A stretch of DNA of 64,000 bases from Halobacillus litoralis. Its GTDB lineage: Bacteria > Bacillota > Bacilli > Bacillales > Halobacillaceae. Within the stretch, counting starts at the first letter, position 1, and each line of letters opens with the position of its first letter. Positions 33,051 to 43,572 of this stretch are shown here, one piece after another. Position numbers and translations under genes: made by a program. The DNA is taken from contig NZ_JAIVKN010000002.1 in NCBI RefSeq assembly GCF_020524025.1, positions 806,001 to 870,000 of the forward strand, given 5' to 3'. Under the pieces are notes generated by a model. It was not told the origin of the DNA. It ran no database searches and saw only the letters and a list, made by a program, of their open reading frames with translations.

Positions 33051-34538
33051 TTATGGCAGCTGCGTACTTCCCATCATGTAGCGGTCACATTCTCTGGCGA
33101 CTTCACGTCCCTCATTGATTGCCCACACAATTAAGCTTTGGCCGCGACGCATATCTCCAGCAGCGAATACACCTTCTACGTTTGTTGTGTATTTCCCATA
33201 CTGGGCTGCAACATTTGATCTTACTGTCGTTTCAATGCCCATTTTCTCAATTAGATCCTGTTCAGGTCCGCTGAAACCAATGGCAAGTAAAACGAGATCT
33301 GCTTCCCAGACTTTCTCGGTTCCTGGAATTTCCGTACGAACTTTATTGCCATTTTCGTCATAAGAAAGAGCCACATCTATCGTGTGTACTTCTTTTATAC
33401 GATTATTTTCATCGCCGACAAAACGTTTTGTCATGACTGCATAGGCACGAGGATCTGTGCCGAATTTGGCTTCGGCTTCTTTCTGACCGTATTCCACCCT
33501 GTGAATGACAGGGTATTGCGGCCATGGATTGGTTTCATTGTCACGAACAGAACTTTTCTTATCATAAATATCAAATTGGGTCAGGCTCTTACACTCATGG
33601 CGCATAGAGGTGGACATACAGTCTGTTCCTGTATCTCCTCCGCCGATAACGATGACATTTTTATCTTTGGCACTAATATAGTCCCCATCTGCATGATCAG
33701 AATCTAAAAGACTCTTCGTATTGGAGTGCAGGAAGTCCATCGCATAGTGGATCCCTTTCAGATTACGCCCATCCACATCAAGGTTCCTTGGAGTCGTAGC
33801 CCCTCCGCATAGAATGACTGTATCATACTCTTCATTCAGTCTGGATACAGGATAGTTACGGCCCACCTCTGTATTAGTCATGAAACGTATACCTTCTTCT
33901 TTTAAGATGTTCACACGTCTCTCAACAACAGAGTAAGGAAGCTTCATTTCGGGTATTCCATAAGTCAGTAAACCGCCTACACGGTCACTGCGCTCATAAA
34001 CGGTAACCCAATGCCCCGCTTTATTTAATTGAGCTGCAGCAGCAAGGCCTGCCGGACCAGAGCCGACAACCGCCACGCTTTTTCCAGTACGATATGCAGG
34101 TGGTTCTGGTTTAACCCAGCCTTCAGCAAACCCTTTTTCTATAATCGACCGCTCCACGCTTCGGATTGCTACGGGCGGTTCATTGATTCCAAGCACACAG
34201 GCCCCCTCACATGGAGCAGGACATGCGAAACCAGTAAACTCAGGAAAGTTATTCATTTCGTGTTCTTTCGCCAGTGCTTCTTTCCATTGGCCTCGATAGA
34301 CTAAATCGTTCCACTCTGGAATTAAATGATAGACCGGGCACCCCGTTGTAATCCCGTTAATCTCCATTCCCGAATGGCAGGTAGGAACGCCGCAATCCAT
34401 GCAGCGTGCCCCTTGCTTTTGTACTTCTTCTTCTGATAGGGGAAGCGTGTAATCTTCCCAATCTTTTGTTCGTGTGGCAGGATTGCGTTCAGGTATAGAT
34501 TGACGCTCATATTCCATGAATCCAGTAGACTTACCCAT
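33051..34538 (-). CDS. gltD: Glutamate synthase small subunit
   Basis: The 495-residue subunit feeds NADPH electrons to the large subunit. Its N-terminal domain carries two iron-sulfur cysteine sets (CMDCGVPTCHSG, then CPVYH, with CPAPCEGACVLG). FAD site GSGPAGLAAA and NADPH site GGGDTGTDC follow. The C-terminus has the FAD GD box, VFAAGDMRRGQSLIV. It starts 19 bases after the gltB stop, so the two are one operon for ammonium assimilation with glutamine synthetase. Confidence 0.95.
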   Translation of the reverse strand: MGKSTGFMEYERQSIPERNPATRTKDWEDYTLPLSEEEVQKQGARCMDCGVPTCHSGMEINGITTGCPVYHLIPEWNDLVYRGQWKEALAKEHEMNNFPEFTGFACPAPCEGACVLGINEPPVAIRSVERSIIEKGFAEGWVKPEPPAYRTGKSVAVVGSGPAGLAAAAQLNKAGHWVTVYERSDRVGGLLTYGIPEMKLPYSVVERRVNILKEEGIRFMTNTEVGRNYPVSRLNEEYDTVILCGGATTPRNLDVDGRNLKGIHYAMDFLHSNTKSLLDSDHADGDYISAKDKNVIVIGGGDTGTDCMSTSMRHECKSLTQFDIYDKKSSVRDNETNPWPQYPVIHRVEYGQKEAEAKFGTDPRAYAVMTKRFVGDENNRIKEVHTIDVALSYDENGNKVRTEIPGTEKVWEADLVLLAIGFSGPEQDLIEKMGIETTVRSNVAAQYGKYTTNVEGVFAAGDMRRGQSLIVWAINEGREVARECDRYMMGSTQLP

Positions 34539-34557
34539 CAGATCTCCCCCTTATCTG

Positions 34558-37500
34558 TTATTTGACTGTTTCTACCGGCTTGTTTCTCTCTTCAAACGCG
34601 GTCATTTCAGCTTCGAACTTCTCAAGTCCGCTATCTTTCAGGTGCTGGATGCGTTCCTGCATAGCCAGGTAATCTCTCGGAATTACTTTTACAAACTTCG
34701 ATACATACGACTGCCAGTTTGCTAGAATTTTCTGTCCGAGTGGACTGTTTGTATAAGAAACATGTTTATCAATCATGTCATATAATTTCTGAATTTCCTC
34801 TGAATCTTCCAATTGATGGAGATGGACAAGTTCCTTATTGCATTTGGTTTCAAACGAATGTCCTGTTTCATCAAGAACATAGGCGACACCGCCTGACATA
34901 CCAGCAGCAAAGTTACGGCCCGTACCTCCCAGAACCACGACTTTTCCTCCGGTCATGTATTCACATCCGTGGTCCCCGACACCTTCTACAACAACTTCTG
35001 CGCCACTATTACGCACACAGAAACGCTCGCCGGCTAATCCATTGATATACGCTTCTCCGGCAGATGCGCCATAAAAAGATACGTTACCGATAATCGTGTT
35101 TTCTTCCGGTTTAAAGGACGACTTCGTAGATGGATGGACAATGATCTTACCGCCCGATAAGCCTTTACCGACATAGTCATTGGAGTCTCCAATCAGTCTC
35201 AGTGTCATTCCCTTAGGAATAAACGCACCAAAACTTTGTCCAGCCGATCCTTTAAAGGTAAGGTTGATGGTGTCTTCCGGAAGTCCTTCTGCACCGTAAC
35301 GGCGGGTGATTTCACTTCCAAGGATTGTCCCGGTGACACGGTGGATATTTCGAATCGAACCTGTGCTTGAGATTGGATTTCCAGTTTCAATCGCTTCTCT
35401 GCAAAGCGGCAGCAATTCTTCCATATCCAACGTTTTCTCAAGGCCGTGATCTTGTTTGCGAACCGCATATCGACCATAATTATCAGGCACATCCGGCTGA
35501 TAAAGAAGAGCGGACAAGTCTACGCCTTTCGCTTTCCAATGATCAACTGCCTTATTCGCTTCAAGGACATCTGTACGTCCAATCATTTCATTAATTGTAC
35601 GGAATCCAAGCTCCGCCATTAACTCACGGGCTTCCTGTGCAATAAAGCGCATAAAGTTCTCCAAATGATCGGCTTCTCCTGTGAACTTCTTACGCAGCTC
35701 AGGGTCCTGAGTGGCTACCCCGACCGGGCAGGTGTTTAAATGACAAACGCGCATCATGACACAGCCAAGAACAACGAGTGGTGCTGTAGAGAATCCATAC
35801 TCTTCAGCTCCGAGCAGCGAGGCGACAACAACATCTCGTCCCGTCATCATTTTTCCGTCTGTCTCGACCACAATGCGATCACGGAGACGGTCAAGTACAA
35901 GGGTCTGGTGCGTCTCAGCCAAGCCTATTTCCCAAGGTAGACCTGTGTGTTTAATACTTGTTCTTGGAGCAGCACCCGTACCTCCGTCATAACCACTGAT
36001 TAATACGAGATCGGCACGCCCTTTCGCTACACCTGCGGCAATCGTTCCAACACCTACAGCAGAAACAAGTTTCACACTGACACGCGCCTTCGGATTGGCG
36101 TTTTTCAAGTTATAGATTAATTCAGCTAAGTCCTCAATGGAATAGATGTCGTGGTGAGGAGGCGGAGAGATTAACTCTACACCAGGTGTTGATCCACGTA
36201 CTTCCGCTACCCATGGGTACACCTTTTTACCAGGGAGATGGCCCCCTTCACCAGGCTTCGCTCCCTGAGCGACTTTAATTTGAATTTCATCTGCATTCAT
36301 TAGGTAGTGACTATTCACACCAAATCGTCCTGATGCGACCTGCTTAATCGAACTACGCTTTGAATCTCCGTTTTTTTCAGGTGTGAATCGTTTAGGGTTT
36401 TCTCCACCTTCTCCAGAGTTACTGCGTCCTCCAATTCTGTTCATCGCAACAGCAAGAGCTTCGTGAGCTTCCTCACTGATGGAGCCAAAGGACATCGCCC
36501 CTGTTTTAAACCTGCGGCAGATATCTTCTACAGACTCGACTTCTTCCACAGGAATAGATGGCCGTTTTTTAAAGGACAATAGTCCTCTTAGAGACTGTAG
36601 ATTATTATTCTCATCCGTCAGCATCTTCGAATACTGCTTGAACAAGTCGTAATCATTTGATCGGCAGGCATGCTGTAAAGTCGCAATCGTCTGAGGATTG
36701 TACTGATGGTCCTCTCCGTTCTTGCGGTATTGATAGTCATCCCCTGCATCAAGGGTAGGATTCGTGCCACGCTTTTCATTGAATGCTGTTTCGTGGCGCA
36801 TAAGAACTTCTTTTTCAATAATATCGAGACCAATACCACCGAGACGTGAAGCCGTACGAGTGAAGTACTCATCAACGACATCTTTTTGAATGCCTACAGC
36901 TTCAAAGATTTGAGCTCCACGATAGCTCTGGATGGTTGATATACCAATCTTGGAAAGAACTTTAATAATCCCATCGGTTGCGGATTGGATATACGTATCT
37001 ACTGCTAGATTGTGAGACTCAATGTCGAGTTGACCGCGCTCCATGAGGTCTCTTAATGATTCGTATGCAAGATACGGATTGATCCCTTCTGCTCCATATC
37101 CTAACAACGTAGCAAAATGGTGAACCTCCCTTGCATCTCCAGACTCAATGAGAAGACTGACCTTTGTTCTGGTTCCGCTTCGAATTAAGTGATGGTGAAG
37201 ACCTGAAACCGCGAGTAAAGAAGGAATTGCAGCATACTCCCCGCTTACTCCCCGGTCTGAAAGAATCAGCAAAGTAGAGCCTTCCTCGATGGCCTGATCA
37301 GCTTCTGCAAATAATTGGTCAAGAGCTCCTTTTAAACGGTTTTCCTTCGCTTCAAATAGAATAGAAAGATTTTTCGCTTTAAATCCTTCTACATCCTGCT
37401 GGCGCAGCTTTTCAAGCTGGGTGTTTGTAAGTATTGGTGTTTTCAGACGAATTTGACGACAGCTTTCAGGCTTTGGATCAACAAGATTCCCCTCAGGCCC

Positions 37501-39138
37501 AATGGTTGTTTCCACCATTGTGATTAGTTTTTCACGAATGGCATCAATCGGCGGGTTGGTTACCTGCGCAAATAACTGCTTAAAGTAGCTGTACAACAAT
37601 TGCGGCTTCTTCGATAAAACGGCAAGCGGAGAGTCATAACCCATCGATCCAACAGGGTCTTTTCCATCTGTCACCATAGGCATAATGATTTTATTCAGCT
37701 CTTCGGTTGTATATCCAAACGCTAACTGCTGATCAATTAAGTTCTCTACCGAGCGATATTCCGCTACAGGTTCAGGAAGTTCTTCTAAATCATATTTATG
37801 TTCCTGAATCCATTCTTGATAAGGATGTTCGCGGGCAATCTGCAGTTTGATTTCTTCATCTGGAATGATTTTGCCTTCCTCAAGGTCGACAAGCAGCATT
37901 TTACCTGGAGCCAGACGATCTTTATAAAGAATATCATCTGCAAAGATATCCAGTGCCCCGACTTCAGATCCAAGGACGATCATTCCGTCTTTGGTTACAT
38001 AGTAACGGGCCGGACGCAGACCGTTCCGGTCAAGACAGGCTCCAATCTGCTTTCCATCGGTATAAGCTACCGCTGCAGGACCGTCCCAAGGCTCCATTAA
38101 GCAGCTATGATATTCGTAGAAGCTCTTTTTATCTTCCTGAATCGTTTCATCATTTGACCAGGGTTCAGGAATCATCATCATAGCTGTGTGGGCTAGAGAA
38201 CGACCGGATAAATATAAGAATTCAAAAGCATTATCAAACATAGAGGAGTCACTGCCGTTTGAATCAATAACAGGCAGAAGCTTCTCTAAATCATCATCAC
38301 TGAAGTATTCGGAATGACATAGTTCCTGTCTTGCACGCATCCAATTAACGTTCCCGCGTAACGTATTGAACTCACCATTATGAATGGTGTATCGGTTTGG
38401 ATGTGAACGTTTCCAACTCGGGAATGTATTTGTACTAAAACGGGAATGCACTAAAGCGAGGGCTGTTTTGAAATCAGGATGGTTTAAATCAATATAGAAT
38501 GAATCCAGCTGTTCAGGAATCAGCATGCCTTTATACACAATGGTACGGGAAGATAGACTGCTGATATAGAAATCGTCAAATCCATCCCTTGAGGAAATTT
38601 CAATTTCCGCACGCTTCCGAATGATATATAAACGGCGTTCTAAATCCATTTGTGTTTGAATGTTTTCTGAAGGGGCAACAAAAGCCTGGCGGATAAAAGG
38701 CTTTGTTTTCTTCGCATCCTTACCGACGAAAGAATCATTGACAGGCACAGTACGCCAGCCGAGAAACTCCTGCCCTTCCTCAGCTACAATGCGTTCAAAG
38801 ATTCTCTTACATTCCATTCTCGTATCATGGTCCTCCGGCAGGAAAATCATGCCTATGCCGTATTCACCAGCTTCAGGAAGGTAAATATCCTCTTTCTCAC
38901 ATTGTTTTTCAAAAAAGTAATGTGGAATCTGTGTTAAGATACCAGCCCCATCCCCTGTACTCACGTCAGCGGATTGTCCACCTCGGTGTTCTAAATTACA
39001 AAGGATCGTAACGGCATTTTCTACAATACTATGACTCTTTGTTCCATCTATGTTGGCAATCACTCCGATACCACAAGCTTCATGCTCATTTTCCGGATGA
39101 TATAATCCCTGTGGAACAGGATATCCGTGTTTTTGCAT
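34558..39138 (-). CDS. gltB: Glutamate synthase large subunit
   Basis: The 1526-residue subunit transfers the glutamine amide to 2-oxoglutarate. A short N-terminal propeptide precedes the amidotransferase Cys22 in EHEACGIGV. The central domain and the FMN/3Fe-4S synthase domain follow ([23 protein letters not shown], cysteines in [19 protein letters not shown]). The C-terminal GXGXG beta-helix domain is near [11 protein letters not shown]. Length and order match bacterial GltB. No gltC-type regulator gene lies next to it. Confidence 0.95.
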   Translation of the reverse strand: MQKHGYPVPQGLYHPENEHEACGIGVIANIDGTKSHSIVENAVTILCNLEHRGGQSADVSTGDGAGILTQIPHYFFEKQCEKEDIYLPEAGEYGIGMIFLPEDHDTRMECKRIFERIVAEEGQEFLGWRTVPVNDSFVGKDAKKTKPFIRQAFVAPSENIQTQMDLERRLYIIRKRAEIEISSRDGFDDFYISSLSSRTIVYKGMLIPEQLDSFYIDLNHPDFKTALALVHSRFSTNTFPSWKRSHPNRYTIHNGEFNTLRGNVNWMRARQELCHSEYFSDDDLEKLLPVIDSNGSDSSMFDNAFEFLYLSGRSLAHTAMMMIPEPWSNDETIQEDKKSFYEYHSCLMEPWDGPAAVAYTDGKQIGACLDRNGLRPARYYVTKDGMIVLGSEVGALDIFADDILYKDRLAPGKMLLVDLEEGKIIPDEEIKLQIAREHPYQEWIQEHKYDLEELPEPVAEYRSVENLIDQQLAFGYTTEELNKIIMPMVTDGKDPVGSMGYDSPLAVLSKKPQLLYSYFKQLFAQVTNPPIDAIREKLITMVETTIGPEGNLVDPKPESCRQIRLKTPILTNTQLEKLRQQDVEGFKAKNLSILFEAKENRLKGALDQLFAEADQAIEEGSTLLILSDRGVSGEYAAIPSLLAVSGLHHHLIRSGTRTKVSLLIESGDAREVHHFATLLGYGAEGINPYLAYESLRDLMERGQLDIESHNLAVDTYIQSATDGIIKVLSKIGISTIQSYRGAQIFEAVGIQKDVVDEYFTRTASRLGGIGLDIIEKEVLMRHETAFNEKRGTNPTLDAGDDYQYRKNGEDHQYNPQTIATLQHACRSNDYDLFKQYSKMLTDENNNLQSLRGLLSFKKRPSIPVEEVESVEDICRRFKTGAMSFGSISEEAHEALAVAMNRIGGRSNSGEGGENPKRFTPEKNGDSKRSSIKQVASGRFGVNSHYLMNADEIQIKVAQGAKPGEGGHLPGKKVYPWVAEVRGSTPGVELISPPPHHDIYSIEDLAELIYNLKNANPKARVSVKLVSAVGVGTIAAGVAKGRADLVLISGYDGGTGAAPRTSIKHTGLPWEIGLAETHQTLVLDRLRDRIVVETDGKMMTGRDVVVASLLGAEEYGFSTAPLVVLGCVMMRVCHLNTCPVGVATQDPELRKKFTGEADHLENFMRFIAQEARELMAELGFRTINEMIGRTDVLEANKAVDHWKAKGVDLSALLYQPDVPDNYGRYAVRKQDHGLEKTLDMEELLPLCREAIETGNPISSTGSIRNIHRVTGTILGSEITRRYGAEGLPEDTINLTFKGSAGQSFGAFIPKGMTLRLIGDSNDYVGKGLSGGKIIVHPSTKSSFKPEENTIIGNVSFYGASAGEAYINGLAGERFCVRNSGAEVVVEGVGDHGCEYMTGGKVVVLGGTGRNFAAGMSGGVAYVLDETGHSFETKCNKELVHLHQLEDSEEIQKLYDMIDKHVSYTNSPLGQKILANWQSYVSKFVKVIPRDYLAMQERIQHLKDSGLEKFEAEMTAFEERNKPVETVK

Positions 39139-39506
39139 ATTCTTTCCCCCTAGCGGTCTTATTCTGGAAGGTTACAGGCAATAATAGAAAAATTCTGTCT
39201 TTTCAGTTTCTTACTAGTATACCATGAAAAATATGAGGATTCACGTTCATTCAGGCTCCGACTTGCTAATTTTCATTCAAATGCGACAATTTAAAATCAC
39301 CCGCAAACCCGTACATTTACGCAATGTAAGCGCAACCAAAAATGTTTTTATAAACTCCAGAATTTTTTTAATTTTATTCATCAAAAAGAATAAAAAGCGA
39401 TGTTTTACCTCAAATAAAGTATATAAATCCTCTCATTTGTATGAACATACACCAACAACAAATGAGAGATGTTTCCGTCAGCCTGCCTTTTTTTAAAAAA
39501 GAGAAC
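39139..39506. other. gltB upstream region
   Basis: About 370 AT-rich bases with poly-A/T runs. No divergent gltC is present: a 90-codon plus-strand frame at 39224 has low complexity and no ribosome site. It should hold the gltB promoter, which was not resolved. Confidence 0.45.
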
Positions 39507-39542
39507 AAAAAAATCGCCTTTACCTTTGTGGTAAGGCGATTT
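39507..39542 (-). terminator. Terminator after the BrkB-family gene
   Basis: On the minus strand, AAATCGCCTT pairs with AAGGCGATTT, followed by a T run. Confidence 0.9.
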
Positions 39543-39545
39543 CTC

Positions 39546-40370
39546 TTAGGCGGCTTTCGTTCGGTCACCGTTTCTGCGCCGGTGATAAATGACATTGATT
39601 TCTGCGCCAATCATAAGAATCATTCCAGTCAGGAAAAACCATAACATTAAAATGATGATCCCGCCCAAACTTCCATACGTCGCGGAATAGTTCCCAAAGT
39701 TACTTACATAGAAGGAAAAGGCAAGAGAAATCAACTGCCATAGAACAGCTGTGATAATTGCTCCAGGTACAATGTGTTTAAATGGAATGTTTTTGTTAGG
39801 GGCGAAATGGTAGAGTGCTAATAAAACTAATCCAATAACAGCCATACTTATAACCCATCTAAGTACTTGCAGCAAGGCGGAAGCCTGATCCGGAAGGTTT
39901 ACCATGTCAATAAGTACCTGCCCAAAAACGGGTAGGACTAATGCGACGACTATGGCTACAATCATACCAAGCGTCAAGGCGATTGAAAGGAGACGTACTT
40001 TTATAAACGATCTTGTTTCTTCCACGTTATAAGCTTGGTTCGTTGATTGAATAAAAGCATTGATCCCGCTGGAAGCAGACCACAGTGTCCCCAATATACC
40101 TACGGTCAACAATCCACCGCTTGGCTGCTCCACAACGGCTACAACATTCTCCCGAAACACATTAGCGGTATCGCTTGGAATTACATTACTCATTGCCTGA
40201 ATAGCCGTTTCCGCCTCTATATTTAGATAAGGTAGAATCGAAAGGAGCAAAATGAGCATAGGTACGATCGACAGCAAGTAATAATATGCCTGCGCGGCGC
40301 CCAGTAAAGGGATCTTATCCTTTTGGAATTCTGCGATGACTGCCTTGGCATAGTCCATTATTTTCTTCAC
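39546..40370 (-). CDS. YihY/BrkB-family membrane protein
   Basis: This 274-residue protein has about six transmembrane helices and the family landmarks AAQAYYYLLSIVPMLILLLSILPY near the N-terminus and GSLGGIIILMLWFFLTGMILMIGAEIN at the C-terminus. YihY/BrkB proteins are conserved inner-membrane proteins of unsettled transport function. The start is GTG 40370, behind GGGAGGG. It lies 80 bases after the rpoN stop and may be co-transcribed with it. Confidence 0.9.
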   Translation of the reverse strand: MKKIMDYAKAVIAEFQKDKIPLLGAAQAYYYLLSIVPMLILLLSILPYLNIEAETAIQAMSNVIPSDTANVFRENVVAVVEQPSGGLLTVGILGTLWSASSGINAFIQSTNQAYNVEETRSFIKVRLLSIALTLGMIVAIVVALVLPVFGQVLIDMVNLPDQASALLQVLRWVISMAVIGLVLLALYHFAPNKNIPFKHIVPGAIITAVLWQLISLAFSFYVSNFGNYSATYGSLGGIIILMLWFFLTGMILMIGAEINVIYHRRRNGDRTKAA

Positions 40371-40450
40371 TCGTGCTTCCCTCCCATCGTCTTCTTTCTT
40401 GTCTATCCCCGTTTTTATGGATGGCTAACCTATGAAACGCAATTCGGCGC

Positions 40451-41737
40451 TTATCCTTCCTTACGGGCTTTTCTATTTGTCGATGAGGGAATATGTAAAG
40501 ATTCACGATATTTGGCTACTGTCCGCCTTGAGACTTTAATGGCATGCTGTACTTTTAAAAGGTCTGCGATTTTTTGATCAGATAAAGGATGAGAGGAAGA
40601 TTCGCTATGAATAAGCCGCTTGATGGACTGTTTAACCTCATGAGCGGATACACCCCCGCCTTTATCAACCTGAAAACCTTTAGCAAAGAAACTCTTCAAA
40701 GGATACAGACCCTCAGGAGTCTTCAGGAGTTTATTTGAAACCGTTCGACTTACAGTAGACTCATGTATATCTAATGTTTCTGCTACATTTTTCAGTTTCA
40801 GCGGTTTTAATGATCCTCCGTTCAAAAAATCTCGTTGATGGTTGATGATGACTTCCGCAACGTTCATCAAGGTAGCTTTCCGCTGTTTAATGCTTTGAAC
40901 CAATCCTTGCGCCCGCTTATACCAATGATCTAGAAATTCGTAAGCCTTTCCGTCCTCTCTAGACATATGTAAAAGCTGGTCATCCCACTGGATCTGCTCC
41001 ACCATGGAATAGGGGTCACTTAATAAATACCCTCCCGATTTTTTCTCTAAAATCAAATCCGGCATCCTCTCCTCAGCGGTCTGTACTTTTTTCATAATAG
41101 AAGGACGGGGGCTTAAGGTTTGGATGAAATCCATAGCTTCCTCGACTTTCTCCAAGTCCATCTCCATCTGAAAAGCGACATCGTCCCATTGATGTGCCGC
41201 TAAATCTTCAAGGTGGTGCTCAATAATCTTAGAGATCCACACTTTTTCAGGATGGTTTCGTTTCATTTGCAGCAGGAGAAATTCTTTAAGTCCATAACAC
41301 CCTACCCCTATAGGTTCAAAGGTTAACAGACGCTGCCTGGCCTGTGTGACAGTTGTTCGATTGACACCCAAATGTTCGGCCGTTTCTATTTCTGTAACCG
41401 TGCAGTAGCCTTCATCATTTAAATTTCCAATTAAGAAAAGGAGTGCTTTTTTCATTAGTGGGTTCATGTTTAACCAATTGGCTTGCTCCACTAAGTCATT
41501 CCGCCAGTCGCTTTCGCCCTGGGCAATGTACTCTATTGGGTCATTATAGGGTTCCTGATGAGTGAAAGAAGAGGATGGAGTGTGAGATTCGTAGGTGAGA
41601 ATAGGGTTTTCGTCCACTTCTTTTCTGATATATTCGAGTAATTCTGCAGACGAATATTGAAGCACATTCATAGATTGCCTCATCTCTGTAGTCATGATCA
41701 AACCTGTTGTTTGTTTATGAGTCAATTCGAGCTTCAT
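40451..41737 (-). CDS. rpoN: RNA polymerase sigma-54 factor (SigL)
   Basis: The 428-residue sigma factor has the N-terminal activator-interaction region (QTTGLIMTTEMRQSMNVLQYSSAELLEYI), the central core-binding domain, the helix-turn-helix (LKNVAETLDIHESTVSRTVSNK) and the C-terminal RpoN box VSRRTVAKYRESL. The spacing is normal. It would direct transcription of sigma-54 genes, which in bacilli include amino-acid catabolism operons. No bacterial enhancer-binding activator is encoded in this window. Confidence 0.95.
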   Translation of the reverse strand: MKLELTHKQTTGLIMTTEMRQSMNVLQYSSAELLEYIRKEVDENPILTYESHTPSSSFTHQEPYNDPIEYIAQGESDWRNDLVEQANWLNMNPLMKKALLFLIGNLNDEGYCTVTEIETAEHLGVNRTTVTQARQRLLTFEPIGVGCYGLKEFLLLQMKRNHPEKVWISKIIEHHLEDLAAHQWDDVAFQMEMDLEKVEEAMDFIQTLSPRPSIMKKVQTAEERMPDLILEKKSGGYLLSDPYSMVEQIQWDDQLLHMSREDGKAYEFLDHWYKRAQGLVQSIKQRKATLMNVAEVIINHQRDFLNGGSLKPLKLKNVAETLDIHESTVSRTVSNKLLKTPEGLYPLKSFFAKGFQVDKGGGVSAHEVKQSIKRLIHSESSSHPLSDQKIADLLKVQHAIKVSRRTVAKYRESLHIPSSTNRKARKEG

Positions 41738-41822
41738 TTTTCACACCCTCTTTTTTGATAGCGCTTTCTATTACTTACTATATTGGAGGAACAGAAGGTT
41801 TTTTTCAATATCTGCTGGATGA

Positions 41823-41873
41823 TAAAAAGCCGCTGTTCCCCATCACCCTTATCAGGTGCAGAGAACAGCGGCT
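41823..41873 (-). terminator. Terminator after the FAD oxidoreductase gene
   Basis: On the minus strand, AGCCGCTGTTC pairs with GAACAGCGGCT across a structured loop, followed by TTTTTAT. Confidence 0.88.
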
Positions 41874-41888
41874 GATGTGCATACTCAT

Positions 41889-43289
41889 TTAAGCATCTTG
41901 TGCTGCATTTATATGTATGTTTGGATTGTTGTGAAAAATATTTTCAGGATCATACTTTTCCTTCACCTTTAGTAAGCGTTGATAATTTTCACCGTACGTG
42001 CTCTCGGTAATTTGATCATCTGCTTCAATTCCATTTAAATAAGCTGCACCGTTGATTGATTGTGCTTTAAATGTCGTATAGAAGTTATGGATCCATTGAT
42101 TCGCTGCTTCTTCCTGTTCTGGTGTATACATAAGGTCTAACAACAATAAGTATTTGCTGTTTCTCACCGCAAAAGCATTGTAGGACACATCTATTTGATT
42201 GACCTCACCATGATTCTCCCAAAGCTGGAACATTAGAGGACCCGGGGCTTTTTCCTTTTCAATCATCATCGCTTCGAAAACTTCTTCAGAGAGGTCTTCA
42301 AAGAACAACGAAGTTGGCAGAAAACGTTGCCCATGCGGGACCATAGGATCAAGTTTCTTCTGCAGGTCTACATATGGAATAACATCTGTGTTGTCGATGA
42401 TCGGCTGAGCTAATTCTCTGAGCGGCCCGACAACTGACTTCCCTTCATCAGGAGATCCGGAATACATACCTGCTACTACCATCACAGACTTATAGTGTAG
42501 AAACTCAGGAAGCATCGGTTCTGGAGGCAGGTCCATAATGGTTAAGTTGACGCTTACCTCATCAGGAGCGTTTTCTAAATACTTGTTAAGTTCTCTGAAT
42601 ACCTGCTGCCCATCCTTTAGGTCATACATGACATCGAATGCGAGCACTTCCGGACCGATTTCGTGCAGTTGAAATTCAAATTCCGTAACGATTCCAAAGC
42701 TGCCGCCACCCCCGCGAAGGGCCCAGAAAAGATCTGCGTTTTCATGGTCACTTGTCTTCAAAACATTTCCATCTGCCGTAATTAAAGTGGCGCCGATCAT
42801 CTGATCACAAGACAAGCCAAGCTTCCCTCTCAGGTAGCCAAAGCCTCCAGATAGAGCTAAACCAGCAATCCCTGTCTCTGAAACCGTTCCTGTCGGCATA
42901 GCTAACCCGTATTTTTGAGTTTCATGATCAATATCCGCCAGTGTAGCACCGCCCTGGACGTTGACCACTTTCTTCTCTTCATCAACCGAGACGTCTGTCA
43001 TTTGTGAAAGGTCAATCATAATTCCGCCCTCGTTCAAGGCATATCCCGCTACGTGATGTCCACCGCCGCGAACTGAAATTTCCATTTGTTGTTCCTTTGC
43101 AAATCGCAGAGCCTCAATCACGTCTTGTTCATTCTTACAAACGACGATTCCAGCCGGCCGCTTCGTAATTCCTGCATTAAAAATCGCCCGCGTTTCCTCA
43201 TACTTATCATCCTCAGGTACTACAATCTCCCCCGTCAGGACTTCACTTAAAGATTTCAATATACCTAGTAACCCCTTTCTTTTATGCAC
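41889..43289 (-). CDS. BBE-like FAD-linked oxidoreductase
   Basis: The 466-residue flavoprotein has the PCMH-type FAD domain (VRGGGHHVAGYALNEGG; the first His of the pair is the likely covalent FAD link) and a C-terminal berberine-bridge motif (YGENYQRLLKVKEKYDPENIFHNNPNI). The position of the second, cysteinyl FAD link in bicovalent members reads SETGIAG here, so FAD is probably held by one bond. Substrates in this family are sugars or small alcohols; none can be assigned. It is a single gene. Confidence 0.9.
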   Translation of the reverse strand: MHKRKGLLGILKSLSEVLTGEIVVPEDDKYEETRAIFNAGITKRPAGIVVCKNEQDVIEALRFAKEQQMEISVRGGGHHVAGYALNEGGIMIDLSQMTDVSVDEEKKVVNVQGGATLADIDHETQKYGLAMPTGTVSETGIAGLALSGGFGYLRGKLGLSCDQMIGATLITADGNVLKTSDHENADLFWALRGGGGSFGIVTEFEFQLHEIGPEVLAFDVMYDLKDGQQVFRELNKYLENAPDEVSVNLTIMDLPPEPMLPEFLHYKSVMVVAGMYSGSPDEGKSVVGPLRELAQPIIDNTDVIPYVDLQKKLDPMVPHGQRFLPTSLFFEDLSEEVFEAMMIEKEKAPGPLMFQLWENHGEVNQIDVSYNAFAVRNSKYLLLLDLMYTPEQEEAANQWIHNFYTTFKAQSINGAAYLNGIEADDQITESTYGENYQRLLKVKEKYDPENIFHNNPNIHINAAQDA

Positions 43290-43423
43290 ATTTATACTTA
43301 GTGCTTCTAATGCTATATTACTAGAAACAAGAAAGAAATTCCATATAAAATCCAGGGAAATTCACTAAGAAAGTTTCTAATAAATAGTGATGTAAATCAT
43401 ACGCAGGTAGATCATGTAAGCAT

Positions 43424-43493
43424 ATAAAAACCCTCCTGAAAACCGGTGATGAGGGGCGGGACAAAGCCGCTTACTCTCCACCAATCAGGAGGG
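43424..43493 (-). terminator. Three-tier terminator hairpin of the glycogen operon
   Basis: On the minus strand, the outer stem CCCTCCTGA/TCAGGAGGG encloses a second stem (GGTG..GAG with CTC..CACC) and a third (GCGG/CCGC). Five T follow. It is unusually long and ordered for a terminator. Confidence 0.8.
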
Positions 43494-43572
43494 CTTGTAT
43501 GAGTTCAACGTAGAGAATAAATGCAGTTATGAAGGTAACAGATTCTAAATCAGACCACATTGTTATTGGAAA

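Noticed and set aside
39224-39496. Possible divergent gltC-like gene upstream of gltB
   Set aside because: The frame is short and low in complexity, with no LysR helix-turn-helix; gltC is simply not adjacent here.
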